A stretch of DNA of 64,000 nucleotides from Cocleimonas flava. GTDB lineage: Bacteria > Pseudomonadota > Gammaproteobacteria > Thiotrichales > Thiotrichaceae. The stretch is from the NCBI RefSeq assembly GCF_004339015.1, contig NZ_SMFQ01000005.1, forward strand, positions 496,001 through 560,000, read 5' to 3'. This document shows positions 45,599 to 54,997 of this stretch, piece by piece (within the stretch, counting starts at the first letter, position 1; every line of letters begins with the position of its first letter). The notes beneath the pieces were generated by a model. The model had not been told where the DNA came from and did no database searches. It worked only from the letters and a program-made list of their open reading frames with translations. The translations under genes and the position numbers were made by a program.

Positions 45599-46639
45599 TT
45601 AGTAACGGTAAGGAACGCCCGCTTTTGCCATGACTTCGTTGTATTTTTTGAATGCTTTAACCACTTCAGCAGCACGTTTGTTTTTAGAGGCTATTTCATC
45701 CCAGAAACCATCTGCGTCAGCTACAACTGTATCCCACTCTTCTTTAGGGATGGTAGTAAGTTCCATTTTATCACCATTCACACGAAGATCAGCTTCTCCA
45801 CCCCAGTACCAAACCTGACGGTAGTAATGCGATTGATCCATGGTAATTTTGAATAGCTCTTGTAAATGCGGTGGCACTTTTTCCCAACTCTTAGAATTTG
45901 CGAAGTATGAACCACACCATGCGCCAGTTACGTTATTGGTCAATGCATAATTACAGATATCTGCCCAGCCAACTTCATAAGCTTCGGTAAATCCACACCA
46001 TGCAACACCGTCTAACTCACCCGTTTGTAGCGCAACTTCAACATCTTCCCAAGGCACAGTAACCGGTATTAAGCCGTAACGCGCCAAGAATCTTCCAGCA
46101 GTAGGTACACCGAATACTTTCTTTCCTTTGAGATCTTTCAATGAACGAATTGGGTCTTTAGTGAAGATATGACATGGATCCCAAGCACCTGCACCTAACC
46201 ATTCAACACCTTCGATTTCATCATAGGATGCTTGCCAAATTTCATTTAATCCATAACGTTCGAATAATACGGGAAGATCAAGACTGTAACGCGTTGAAAA
46301 CGGGAAATATCCACCGAAATCAGCCACATCTGCTGGGGATGCCATGGTCGCATCATCCGATTGAACCGCATCTAATGTGCCTTTTTGTAGTGCACGAAAG
46401 AGCTCATTGGTTGGCACTAACTGATCAGCGTAAAACAGTTCTATCTCCATCTCTCCATTCGCAGCTTTGTTAAATGCTTCGATTTGAGGCTTAATTACAT
46501 GCGCACCAAGTGGAGCACCTGAATAAGTTTGGAGACGCCACTTTATGGGTTTCGCGGCTTTAATTATCGCTGGCGCTGCTACTGTCGCCGCAGCAGCGCC
46601 TATACCTGCTGCTTTTATGAATGAACGTCTGCTTGTCAT
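45599..46639 (-). CDS. dctP: TRAP transporter substrate-binding protein (DctP family)
   Basis: 346 residues with a twin-arginine signal (SRRSFIKAAGIG, residues 3-14, cleavage near IIKA). TRAP DctP motifs follow: ALQKGTLDAVQS, DLKGKKVFGVPTAGRF (with the conserved Arg that usually contacts a carboxylate), and GELDGVAWCGFTEAY. It binds an organic acid or zwitterion in the periplasm for the DctQM permease encoded upstream in the same operon. TAT export is common for this DctP subgroup (TakP-like). AGAGGAAA precedes the ATG. Confidence 0.92.
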   Translation of the reverse strand: MTSRRSFIKAAGIGAAAATVAAPAIIKAAKPIKWRLQTYSGAPLGAHVIKPQIEAFNKAANGEMEIELFYADQLVPTNELFRALQKGTLDAVQSDDATMASPADVADFGGYFPFSTRYSLDLPVLFERYGLNEIWQASYDEIEGVEWLGAGAWDPCHIFTKDPIRSLKDLKGKKVFGVPTAGRFLARYGLIPVTVPWEDVEVALQTGELDGVAWCGFTEAYEVGWADICNYALTNNVTGAWCGSYFANSKSWEKVPPHLQELFKITMDQSHYYRQVWYWGGEADLRVNGDKMELTTIPKEEWDTVVADADGFWDEIASKNKRAAEVVKAFKKYNEVMAKAGVPYRY

Positions 46640-46756
46640 CGTATTTTCCTCTGGTGTTGTGAATTAAATAAACAATAAAATAGGTAAACCTTACCTCCGT
46701 GTTATCCCTTCAAATATTGAAGGGCTGTAATTAATTTCCGTTTCTTTCGCTAAACC

Positions 46757-48082
46757 TTATTTGCCATATACATAGTTAGGTAACCACATGGCAATATTAG
46801 GGAAGATCATAATCAACGCTAAAGCGAGTGTCATGACTAACACGAACGGAATAATTGACGCATAAATATCGGGCATGGTGATTTCTTTGGGTGCCATGGC
46901 CCGCATTAAGAATAAGTTGTAGCCAAATGGTGGGGTCATATACGCGATTTGAGTAGTAATGGTATACAGAACTCCGTACCAGATGAGATCGAACCCAAGG
47001 CCATGTACTAAAGGCACATAAAGTGGCGCAACGATGACTAACATTGCCGTATCGTCTAAAAATGTTCCCATCAAGATAAATGACAATTGCATAAGGATTA
47101 AAATCGTCCAGGGGCTTAAACCAAGTTCCTCGGTGAATAAACCTTCAATCGCTTTTACTGCACCTAATCCATCAAATACAGCGCCAAAACCCAGGGCTGC
47201 AAGAACGATCCACATAAACATACAAGAAATAGCTAACGTGTTTCTAACGGAGTTTTCAAACACTTTACGCGTCATTCGGCCTTTTAAAACAGCGGCCAAA
47301 AATGCAGTGGTCGCACCAATCGCAGAACTTTCTACCAGGCTGGTCCAGCCTTTTACAAAGGGAATCATCATGGTGAAGAAAATAACTAATGGCAAAATAC
47401 CCGCTAGTAGTAGCTTACGCTTTTCCGCTTTGGTGTATTTCTCCATTTCTTCTTTGGGTAAAGCTGGGCCAAGTTCAGGCTGCATACGACAGCGTATATA
47501 AATATAAATAACAAACATGGTTGCCATCATTAAACCGGGCACTACACCAGCCAACCACAATTGACCAACCGGTTGACGAGCAATCATCGCGTATAAAACT
47601 AAAACGACCGATGGAGGCACCAGTATTCCCAATGAGGACCCGGCTTGCACTACTCCCGTGACCATGCGTTTATCATAGCCTCGCCTTAATAATTCTGGCA
47701 GGGCGATAGTTGCACCTATTGCCATGCCTGCAACTGATAAACCATTCATGGCTGATATCAATACCATCAAACCTATGGTTCCTATTGCAAGGCCACCATT
47801 GATTGGCCCCATCCACACATGGAACATTTTATATAAGTCTTCTGCTATCTTACTTTCGGAGAGGATATAACCCATGAATATAAAAAGGGGTAAGGTCAAC
47901 ATCGGGTACCATTTCATTACTTTCATGGCTGCCGCGAAGGGGATATCAGAACCACCTGTACCCCACAAAGTGATTGCTGCTATTGCTGCTACACCTCCAA
48001 TTGCACCAAATACACGCTGTCCTGTAAACAACATGAACATCATGGTGGCAAACATAAAAAAGGCGATTAATTCATACGACAT
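46757..48082 (-). CDS. dctM: TRAP transporter large permease (DctM)
   Basis: 441 residues, 11-12 membrane helices of the DctM family: FMGYILSES, NGLSVAGMAIGATIALPELL, GSSLGILVPPSVVLVLYAM and the TPPFGYNLFLM block. Na+-coupled permease. The ATG at 48080-48082 has GGAGCG upstream; it overlaps the end of dctQ by 11 bases, so the two are coupled. The frame extends to 48109 but lies wholly inside dctQ. Confidence 0.93.
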   Translation of the reverse strand: MSYELIAFFMFATMMFMLFTGQRVFGAIGGVAAIAAITLWGTGGSDIPFAAAMKVMKWYPMLTLPLFIFMGYILSESKIAEDLYKMFHVWMGPINGGLAIGTIGLMVLISAMNGLSVAGMAIGATIALPELLRRGYDKRMVTGVVQAGSSLGILVPPSVVLVLYAMIARQPVGQLWLAGVVPGLMMATMFVIYIYIRCRMQPELGPALPKEEMEKYTKAEKRKLLLAGILPLVIFFTMMIPFVKGWTSLVESSAIGATTAFLAAVLKGRMTRKVFENSVRNTLAISCMFMWIVLAALGFGAVFDGLGAVKAIEGLFTEELGLSPWTILILMQLSFILMGTFLDDTAMLVIVAPLYVPLVHGLGFDLIWYGVLYTITTQIAYMTPPFGYNLFLMRAMAPKEITMPDIYASIIPFVLVMTLALALIMIFPNIAMWLPNYVYGK

Positions 48083-48590
48083 TGATTGGCGCTCCACGAA
48101 GTTTGGCAATGTCTTTGAGCAATTCAGAAATAGCTTGAAGTAACATTAAAAAGATTCCAGTACACATGATGACTTTTATAGGCCACATAAGAGGGCGCCA
48201 GAGGCTAGGACTAAGTTCTTGATACTTTATAGCGTAGAGGGTCGAATCAATTCCTCCATATAACAGCACACCAAGATAAAAAATAAGTAGAAGTACGGTG
48301 AAACTATCTGTCCACGCTCTGCGTCGGTCTGACCATTTGGAATAGAATAAGTCCATCCTGACATTTGACCCAAGCTGTATAGAATAAGCCCCACCCAGTA
48401 AATAATAGCCAACAAGTACAAATTGCGCGACTTCCAAGGTCCAAAATGCAGGGATGGTGAAGGCGGCTTTCGAGATACTCGACCACATCAAAATACCAAT
48501 CATAAGAAATATTCCATACATCACAATACGCCCAACCCGATAGTTGAACTTATCTACGTACTTAACGAAAAGTATGGCAATAGTTGGCAT
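48072..48590 (-). CDS. dctQ: TRAP transporter small permease (DctQ)
   Basis: 172 residues, four membrane helices (about 20-42, 52-72, 95-115, 135-160). The GSNVRMDLFYSKWSDRRRAW loop is the DctQ signature (normal form: G-x-H-x-R-V-D). Stabilises DctM and couples the binding protein. Its start lies 42 bp after the aldehyde dehydrogenase stop on the same strand. Confidence 0.9.
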   Translation of the reverse strand: MPTIAILFVKYVDKFNYRVGRIVMYGIFLMIGILMWSSISKAAFTIPAFWTLEVAQFVLVGYYLLGGAYSIQLGSNVRMDLFYSKWSDRRRAWTDSFTVLLLIFYLGVLLYGGIDSTLYAIKYQELSPSLWRPLMWPIKVIMCTGIFLMLLQAISELLKDIAKLRGAPINVV

Positions 48591-48632
48591 TTTTATAGAC
48601 TCTGGTTAGATATAGGGCGAATAAAACTCTAC

Positions 48633-50012
48633 TTATTGTTTCTTCAAATGGAATGATTTAGGTCGGGTTAAATTGTGATACCCGATAACGGATAGACCTC
48701 CACCTCGTCCTGTATCTTTACAACCCGTCCAACACAACTCAGGGTCTACAAAATCACAGCGATTCATATACACAGTGCCCGTTTCAATCTGTGAGCCTAT
48801 CTCATACGCTTTATCCGCATCTTTAGTCCAGATAGAAGCGGTTAAACCAAACTCGCTATCGTTCATTAAAGCAATAGCTTCAGCATCATCTTTCACTGAC
48901 ATGATTCCAACGACGGGACCGAATGATTCTTCGCGCATCACTCTCATATCATGATTAACATTGATTAAAATTGTAGGGCTCAGATAAGCACCACCATCTT
49001 CAGCAAACACATCAACACAACGCCTTGCGCCCTGCTCTATCGCCTCATCAATCTGCGCACGCACTTCATTGGCAAAACGCACTGTCGCCATTGGGCCAAT
49101 CGTTGTTTCTGGGTCTAAAGGGTTGCCTAATTTATAGCCTTTAACGATAGCTGTGGCTTTCTCTATAAACGCATCAAATAAACTCTCATGAACGTAGATG
49201 CGTTCAATGCCACAACAACATTGGCCTGCGTTATACATGGCACCATCAATTAAGGTATCGACTGCCGCATCCAGGTCTGCATCTTCCCGAACATAGCCAG
49301 GGTCTTTACCGCCTAATTCTGTACCGACACCTGTAAAAGTTCCGGCTGCTGCAATTTCCATCGCCTTGCCACCACCTACGGAGCCGGTGAAGTTAACAAA
49401 ATCAAAAGCACTAGAACTAATCAGCTCCCCTGTTGTTTCATGACTGAGTAAGACATTTTGAAAAACATCTTTCGGAATTCCCGCTTCATGAAACGCTTTT
49501 TCTATACGCTCACCCACTAACAAAGTCTGCTCAGAATGTTTTAACAAAACAGAGTTGCCGGCTATGAGTGCTGGAACCACTGTATTTACCGCCGACATAT
49601 AGGGATAATTCCATGGTGCGATTACCAGCACTACACCTAGAGGAATACGGTCAATCCTTCGCACAAAGGCATCGCTATCTTCAACAATAATTGGAGCTAA
49701 TGCTTTTTCGGCAAGATCGGCCATGGTATCTGCGCGAAATTGAAAACCCGAATATTCACCACCATATCGAATGGGACGTCCCATTTGATGGGCTAATTCG
49801 ATGGTTGTTTCTTCCTGAATTTCACCTAATTTTAAAACACCCAGATTGACCAATTCAGATCTTTCTTTAATAGACTTTTTTGCCCATTCAACCTGCGCCA
49901 CTTTGGCTCGACTTGCTGCTTCATGAGCTTCAGTGCTCGTAAAGGTTTCACGCTCCGCATATAAACTTCCATCAATGGGAGATATGCATTTTAATATCTT
50001 AGTGTTAGCCAT
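48633..50012 (-). CDS. Aldehyde dehydrogenase in the gamma-glutamyl-amine cluster
   Basis: 459 residues, somewhat short for the family. Core motifs: IAPWNYPYMSAVNTVVPALIAG, catalytic Glu in GTELGGKDPGYV, and catalytic Cys in NAGQCCCGIERI. It starts five bases after the ligase-like gene stop. In context it would oxidise a gamma-glutamyl-amino-aldehyde to the corresponding acid. This is inference from neighbours; related enzymes are often annotated generically. Confidence 0.87.
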   Translation of the reverse strand: MANTKILKCISPIDGSLYAERETFTSTEAHEAASRAKVAQVEWAKKSIKERSELVNLGVLKLGEIQEETTIELAHQMGRPIRYGGEYSGFQFRADTMADLAEKALAPIIVEDSDAFVRRIDRIPLGVVLVIAPWNYPYMSAVNTVVPALIAGNSVLLKHSEQTLLVGERIEKAFHEAGIPKDVFQNVLLSHETTGELISSSAFDFVNFTGSVGGGKAMEIAAAGTFTGVGTELGGKDPGYVREDADLDAAVDTLIDGAMYNAGQCCCGIERIYVHESLFDAFIEKATAIVKGYKLGNPLDPETTIGPMATVRFANEVRAQIDEAIEQGARRCVDVFAEDGGAYLSPTILINVNHDMRVMREESFGPVVGIMSVKDDAEAIALMNDSEFGLTASIWTKDADKAYEIGSQIETGTVYMNRCDFVDPELCWTGCKDTGRGGGLSVIGYHNLTRPKSFHLKKQ

Positions 50013-50017
50013 TATTT

Positions 50018-51388
50018 TTATACTCTCTCAAAGCCACGTTTAACTTCCCAGTCAGTGACAACTTTTTCAAATTCTTCTATTTCTACTTCGCCACATCTTA
50101 CGTAATGTTTAACGACTTCCTCACCAAAGGCTTCTTTAAGCATATTCGATGCCCTCAAGGTCTCTATGGCTTTATATAAATTGCCTGGGATTGACTCAGC
50201 TTCTGAATCCTTATAAACATTGCCAGTGAATTCTGGTGGAAGTTTCATCTTTTCCTCAATGCCTTTTATACCCGCAGCTAACATTGCTGATTGCGCTAAA
50301 TAAGGGTTCATATCAGACCCGGGCACTCTACACTCAACTCTAATTGCTGAACTTCCTGCCCCACATAACCTGAAGGCTGCTGTTCGGTTATCTACAGACC
50401 AAACAATTTTTGTAGGAGCAAAGCTACCTTTGGCAAATCGTTTATAACTATTGACATAAGGCGCCATAAAATAGGTGTAATCCATTGCGTAGGCTATCAA
50501 ACCTGCAATGTAACTATCCATAATTTCGGATTTACCTAATTCGCATTTTTCATCAAAGAAAACCGAGTTTCCATCCTTCCACAAAGATTGATGCACATGC
50601 GACGAACTGCCAATACGTGTATGGTCCCATTTTGGTAAAAAGGTCACTGCATGCCCTTGTTGCCAGGCAATTTCTTTAGTCGCATGTTTTGCGATGGTAT
50701 GGTGATCAGCGCATGCGAGAGCTTCATCATATTTTATATTTAATTCTTCCTGACCCGCTTCAGCTTCACCTTTTGACCCTTCTACCGGAATACCCATTTC
50801 GTATAAATGGTTTCTCAGCGGGCGCATGACGCCTTCTTCTTTGGTGGTTTGAAAGATATGGTAATCTTCGTTATAAGCACCAATAGGCGTCATTTGCTTG
50901 TAGTTGCTATTCGCTAGTTCTTCAAAGCTTTCTTTGAATAAAAAGAACTCTAATTCTGTTGCCATATATGCCGTATAACCAAGACTTGCTAATTTTGCTA
51001 TTTGACCTTTAAGCATTTCTCTTGGTGAGTGAGGCACTGGTTTATGGGTACTATGATCAATCACATCACACAAAACCATTGCAGTCCCTTCAAGCCATGG
51101 CACATAACGTAAAGTAGATAAGTCAGGCTTCATGACATAATCCCCATAGCCTGCTTCCCAACTTGTAGAGGCATAACCATCAGGAGTTTCCATTTCTAAA
51201 TCTGTTGCCAGCAGATAAGTACAACAGTGAGTTTCCTGGTAGGCACTCTCAACAAAACTTTGAGCATGGAATCTTTTTCCCATCAGGCGTCCTTGCATAT
51301 CAACAAGGCAAACCAGAACAGTATCGATACTTCCATCATTTACGTCAGACTTTAAAGTCTCAAAGGTAAGTTGTTTGGTTTCAGTCAT
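50018..51388 (-). CDS. Glutamine-synthetase-like gamma-glutamyl-amine ligase
   Basis: 456 residues, glutamine synthetase fold (beta-grasp about 15-105, catalytic domain after). Metal/ATP motifs: ELEFFLF (about 138-144), EAGQEELNIKYDEAL, the His-containing GSSSHVHQSLW in place of the NGSGMHxHxS block, and RVECRVPGSDMNPYLA. The family form without the GlnA adenylylation loop is that of PuuA, IpuC and GlnA3/GlnA4-type ligases, which join glutamate to amines. Likely substrate is an alkanolamine or polyamine imported by the TRAP system. AAGGTGA precedes the ATG. Confidence 0.87.
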   Translation of the reverse strand: MTETKQLTFETLKSDVNDGSIDTVLVCLVDMQGRLMGKRFHAQSFVESAYQETHCCTYLLATDLEMETPDGYASTSWEAGYGDYVMKPDLSTLRYVPWLEGTAMVLCDVIDHSTHKPVPHSPREMLKGQIAKLASLGYTAYMATELEFFLFKESFEELANSNYKQMTPIGAYNEDYHIFQTTKEEGVMRPLRNHLYEMGIPVEGSKGEAEAGQEELNIKYDEALACADHHTIAKHATKEIAWQQGHAVTFLPKWDHTRIGSSSHVHQSLWKDGNSVFFDEKCELGKSEIMDSYIAGLIAYAMDYTYFMAPYVNSYKRFAKGSFAPTKIVWSVDNRTAAFRLCGAGSSAIRVECRVPGSDMNPYLAQSAMLAAGIKGIEEKMKLPPEFTGNVYKDSEAESIPGNLYKAIETLRASNMLKEAFGEEVVKHYVRCGEVEIEEFEKVVTDWEVKRGFERV

Positions 51389-51439
51389 TTTTATCTTTTC
51401 ACCTTTTGTATATTAGCCCTAAAAATTAGCGCTAGACGT

Positions 51440-52234
51440 CTATGCATTTGCTAAAGCTTCGTAAATGGAAGTGCTTAAATCTACAGCAATAGCGTTAATA
51501 TCTGATGAATTGGAAAGCAAATCATTCTTGATTTCTATCATCACATTCATGAAGTTTTTATCTTGAGCATGTTTATTTATTGTATGCATGACATTGTCAC
51601 TAACATCATAAGGAGCGTTAAATTCTGCCTTTAATTGAGTTCTATTCTTCACTTCTCGCATCATCAGCTTCGCTAGGCGATCATCTTTATCATGCAGTAT
51701 TCCTAACTCTACAGAACGCACCTCACCAAAAAAAACCGGTGTGAAACTATGTAATGTGATGATTGCTGGAGAAGCATGCTGCGCTGAAAGTGACAAGCGA
51801 TCAGGATTGTTAATTGTCTGATTTATCAACTTATGAAAGGGTTCGTAAACATGCTTAACCCGATCATCTATTTCGGCTTCACTTAAGTTTTTATTACCGG
51901 GAACGTCGATAACTTCGCTTTTACTAGGTATACCAATGCCTGACTCAGGTGCTCGATTACAATCATAAACAAGTCTTGATACATTCGCTGCTATCAAGGG
52001 CGCATCAAGCAGTTCACTAACTTCACAGGCCATTTCATAAGCACCAATATCCCATGCTGCATGTGACACCAGACCCTCTTGATTTAAACCCAGGTCATTT
52101 AAAAACGGTGGGATAAAATTAGAAGCGTGCTCACAGATCAAAACGATCGGAGCTTTGCCATCAGGGTTAATTAATTTAGCCGCTTCAACGCCTTGATCAG
52201 CAAATAAATTAATCGATGTATTATGATTTTCCAT
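51440..52234 (-). CDS. N-formylglutamate amidohydrolase-family protein
   Basis: 264 residues. The zinc-site block ICEHASNFIPPFL (about 33-45) and AAWDIGA are typical; the catalytic HSFTPVFFGEVR block follows (about 172-183). HutG-type members cleave N-formylglutamate, but no hut genes are near. In this cluster it may cleave a gamma-glutamyl amide, releasing glutamate (inference). I chose the ATG at 52232-52234; a TTG at 52243 lies within the palindromic operator. First gene of the TRAP-containing operon. Confidence 0.8.
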   Translation of the reverse strand: MENHNTSINLFADQGVEAAKLINPDGKAPIVLICEHASNFIPPFLNDLGLNQEGLVSHAAWDIGAYEMACEVSELLDAPLIAANVSRLVYDCNRAPESGIGIPSKSEVIDVPGNKNLSEAEIDDRVKHVYEPFHKLINQTINNPDRLSLSAQHASPAIITLHSFTPVFFGEVRSVELGILHDKDDRLAKLMMREVKNRTQLKAEFNAPYDVSDNVMHTINKHAQDKNFMNVMIEIKNDLLSNSSDINAIAVDLSTSIYEALANA

Positions 52235-52236
52235 TA

Positions 52237-52252
52237 TGTACAATTCTGTACA
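52237..52252. promoter_or_regulatory. Putative RpiR operator, TGTACA-N4-TGTACA
   Basis: TGTACAATTCTGTACA has symmetric 6-bp arms and sits directly before the amidohydrolase start, within the 97-bp divergent spacer with the RpiR gene. Likely the binding site of that regulator. Confidence 0.6.
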
Positions 52253-52331
52253 TTTATTTTAACACTGTCAATATTATTTCTGATAAAGTCTCTTCCATAA
52301 GAAATATACACATTCTTTGAGGAAGGTATTT

Positions 52332-53204
52332 ATGAAATCAGGCACAGGTATTGTTAAAGACATTTTGAGTGATTGCATGGATGAATTAACGCATTCAGAA
52401 CGTCAAGTAGCCAGTATTTTACTCACTGATTACCCGGTAGCTGGAATGCAATCGATTACTTCCTTGGCATCAATAGCCAAAGTTTCCACACCTACGGTAG
52501 TAAGACTGGCGAAAAAACTGGGGTTTGATGGTTTTTCTAAAATGCAGGAGGCACTGAGAGAGGAAGTAGCGGCACAAATAAAAAAACCTGTTTCAAAGCA
52601 TGATTCGTGGATTACTGAATCTTCAAATAAGCATATTTCACATCAATTTGCAGATGCTGTTGCCGCTAATTTACGCCATACATTAGATCGATTAGACCAA
52701 AATGCATTTGATTCCGTTGCAGAGATTTTAGGAGATTCCTCAAGAAGAATATTTTTAGTCGGAGGTAGAATAACGCGTTCGAACGCAGATTATTTTTATA
52801 ATCATTTACAGATAATTAGACCTAAAGTTACGCTGTTAAGCGAGTCATCTAATGTTTGGCCACAATATATTCTAGATATGGACGAGAGTTCCATACTGAT
52901 TATTTTCGACATAAGACGATACGAAAAAGACCTGCAAAAACTTGCTCATTTAGTCAAAGAGAGAGGATGTACGATAATTTTATTTACTGATCAATGGGGC
53001 TCACCCATTGAGAAGCATGCAGAATATTGTTTCAAGTCCCTCGTTGAAGTGCCATCCAGTTTAGATTCCACGATAGCTATTACCTTCATCGTCGAATCGT
53101 TATTGGCGCAGATTCAAAACCAAAGCTGGGATAGCAGTCGTGATCGTATTGAAAGTCTAGAAGCAATGTTTGGTGTCACTAAACTGTTTAGAAATTTAAA
53201 GTAA
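52332..53204 (+). CDS. RpiR/MurR-family regulator (HTH + SIS)
   Basis: 290 residues. N-terminal HTH (SLASIAKVSTPTVVRLAKKL, about 43-62) and C-terminal SIS domain (about 125-255; FLVGGRITRSNADYF). The effector is usually a sugar phosphate, but several RpiR members in marine bacteria control amine or osmolyte genes. Divergent from the TRAP operon and 19 bp ahead of the GMC gene on its own strand. Start at 52332 is supported by AGGAAGG; the frame begins 15 bases earlier. Confidence 0.88.
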   Translation: MKSGTGIVKDILSDCMDELTHSERQVASILLTDYPVAGMQSITSLASIAKVSTPTVVRLAKKLGFDGFSKMQEALREEVAAQIKKPVSKHDSWITESSNKHISHQFADAVAANLRHTLDRLDQNAFDSVAEILGDSSRRIFLVGGRITRSNADYFYNHLQIIRPKVTLLSESSNVWPQYILDMDESSILIIFDIRRYEKDLQKLAHLVKERGCTIILFTDQWGSPIEKHAEYCFKSLVEVPSSLDSTIAITFIVESLLAQIQNQSWDSSRDRIESLEAMFGVTKLFRNLK

Positions 53205-53223
53205 ATTTTCAAGAGAAAAGATA

Positions 53224-54840
53224 ATGAAGTCATTTGATTACATAATTGTTGGCGCCGGAGCATCGGGATGCGTAGTAGCCAATCGTTTGAGTGCTAATCC
53301 TAACGTTACAGTCTGTTTAATAGAAGCAGGCGGTAGCAATAAACAACCTTGGGTATCAATTCCTGCCGGCGTTTTTATTAGCTATAACAATAAAAACCAT
53401 GACTTTAAGTACGAAGGCGCACCACAAAAACACCTGAATAATCGTGTGATTACAGTCAATCGTGGTAAAGGTTTGGGTGGCTCAACTTCGATAAACAATA
53501 TGGTTTATATTCGAGGGAATCGCAAAGACTATGACACCTGGGAGCAACTTGGCTGCGAAGGTTGGTCTTATGATGATGTTCTTCCTGTTTTTAAAAAACT
53601 GGAAAAGAATGAAGTCGGTCAAAGCCCTGAGTTTCATGGTTTTGACGGTGAAGTTACTGTTGTAAAACCGCAAGATACCAACAAAGTAGGACAACTATTT
53701 GTATCTGCAGGAGAGCACATTGGGCTTCCTGAAAATACTGACTTTAACGGGAAAACTCAATTAGGCTTAGGCACGTTCAATTTAAAGCAAAAAAATGGTG
53801 AGCGAGTCAGCAGTTACACCGCATTTGTAAAACCAGTACTTGATTCTCGATCAAACCTAACGGTTATGACAAACACTGAAGTTTTATCTTTAAATATTGA
53901 GGGTGACAACGTCACCAGTATCAATATCGAACAAAATGGTGAAGCAAAAGTTCTTCAATGCAATAAAGAAGTAATCTTGAGTTCAGGCGTTATTTCTTCT
54001 CCACGTATACTAATGGCATCAGGTATAGGAAATGCCGATGAATTAAAAGAATTAGGTATTGAATGTAAAAAAGATTTGAAAGGAGTTGGGGAAAACCTTC
54101 AAGATCATATAGATAGCATGGTGACTGTTCGCTCAAACAGCGCCAGTTCAATAGGTGTTTCATTAAGAACTTTACTACCACATGTAATTCCAGCGCCCTT
54201 TAAATACATATTAAAACGCATGGGTTGGTGGACAACGAATTACACGGAGGTAGGAGGATTTGCCAAAACCAAGTTCGCCGAGCAAGCCAATGATGACCCT
54301 GACATACAATTTCACTTTACCCCCCTGTACAGAAGTCACCGAGGCAAAAGTTTTGAATTTGGCCATGGTTATTCCATCTTCACTTGTGTATTGAGACCGC
54401 AAAGCAAAGGTACCGTGAAATTAGCCAATGATGGTACTCATCGCAACGTCATTATCGACTACAACTTTTTTGCTAAAGAACAGGACCAGAAAGTACTCAT
54501 AGAAGGAGTCAAAAAAGCGCGCGACGTTCTTGCGTCACCTGTATTTGATGAAATACGCGGCAAAGAAATGGCACCAGGAAAAGACGTACAAACCGATGAA
54601 GAAATTTTAGAATATCTTAAGCAAACTACCACCACGGTTTATCATCCTGTCGGTACTTGTAAAATGGGAATTGACGAGCTGGCAGTTGTTGACCCAAAGA
54701 CCTTAAAAGTCATCGGGATGAACAATTTACGCGTGATTGATGCCTCGATAATGCCCAAATTAATTAGTGGCAATACATCAGCACCATCAATGATGATAGG
54801 TGAGATGGGCTCAATGATGATATTGAGAGATACAAAGTAA
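53224..54840 (+). CDS. GMC-family alcohol dehydrogenase (choline-dehydrogenase-like)
   Basis: 538 residues. FAD motif IIVGAGASGCVVANRLS (about 7-23), GMC signature 1 GKGLGGSTSINNMVYIRG (about 81-98), signature 2 GVISSPRILMASGIG (about 256-270) and the catalytic His/Asn region HPVGTCKMG plus SGNTSAPSMMIGE. It oxidises a primary alcohol to an aldehyde; choline, an aliphatic alcohol or a glutamylated alkanolamine are options. Downstream of and probably co-transcribed with rpiR. A strong terminator follows. Confidence 0.9.
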   Translation: MKSFDYIIVGAGASGCVVANRLSANPNVTVCLIEAGGSNKQPWVSIPAGVFISYNNKNHDFKYEGAPQKHLNNRVITVNRGKGLGGSTSINNMVYIRGNRKDYDTWEQLGCEGWSYDDVLPVFKKLEKNEVGQSPEFHGFDGEVTVVKPQDTNKVGQLFVSAGEHIGLPENTDFNGKTQLGLGTFNLKQKNGERVSSYTAFVKPVLDSRSNLTVMTNTEVLSLNIEGDNVTSINIEQNGEAKVLQCNKEVILSSGVISSPRILMASGIGNADELKELGIECKKDLKGVGENLQDHIDSMVTVRSNSASSIGVSLRTLLPHVIPAPFKYILKRMGWWTTNYTEVGGFAKTKFAEQANDDPDIQFHFTPLYRSHRGKSFEFGHGYSIFTCVLRPQSKGTVKLANDGTHRNVIIDYNFFAKEQDQKVLIEGVKKARDVLASPVFDEIRGKEMAPGKDVQTDEEILEYLKQTTTTVYHPVGTCKMGIDELAVVDPKTLKVIGMNNLRVIDASIMPKLISGNTSAPSMMIGEMGSMMILRDTK

Positions 54841-54872
54841 ATACTGTTTTTATAATTTAATGTTACGTTGAT

Positions 54873-54899
54873 AATGTGAGTCTCATATAGACTCACATT
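54873..54899 (+). terminator. Terminator after the GMC gene
   Basis: AATGTGAGTCT (54873-54883) pairs with AGACTCACATT (54889-54899), followed by TTTAAT. Confidence 0.8.
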
Positions 54900-54920
54900 T
54901 TAATATCGGCATCTAATGTT

Positions 54921-54960
54921 AAAAATATTTAGCAGAATCCCCTACAGAAACTGCTAAATA
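54921..54960 (-). terminator. Terminator of the liv-ADH-ALDH operon
   Basis: TATTTAGCAG (54926-54935) and CTGCTAAATA (54951-54960) form a 10-bp stem, followed on the minus strand by a run of T (54921-54925). It starts 37 bp after the aldehyde dehydrogenase stop. Confidence 0.8.
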
Positions 54961-54997
54961 AAATCCCATTAAGGGGAGAGAAATCAACAACCAAGAT

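Noticed and set aside
51440-52234. Histidine utilisation HutG
   Set aside because: No hutH, hutU or hutI nearby; the neighbours fit gamma-glutamyl amine metabolism better.
43968-54840. Ectoine uptake and degradation cluster (TRAP UehABC with doe genes)
   Set aside because: No DoeA-type M24 hydrolase or DoeB/DoeC/DoeD set is present; the amidohydrolase is of the N-formylglutamate type.
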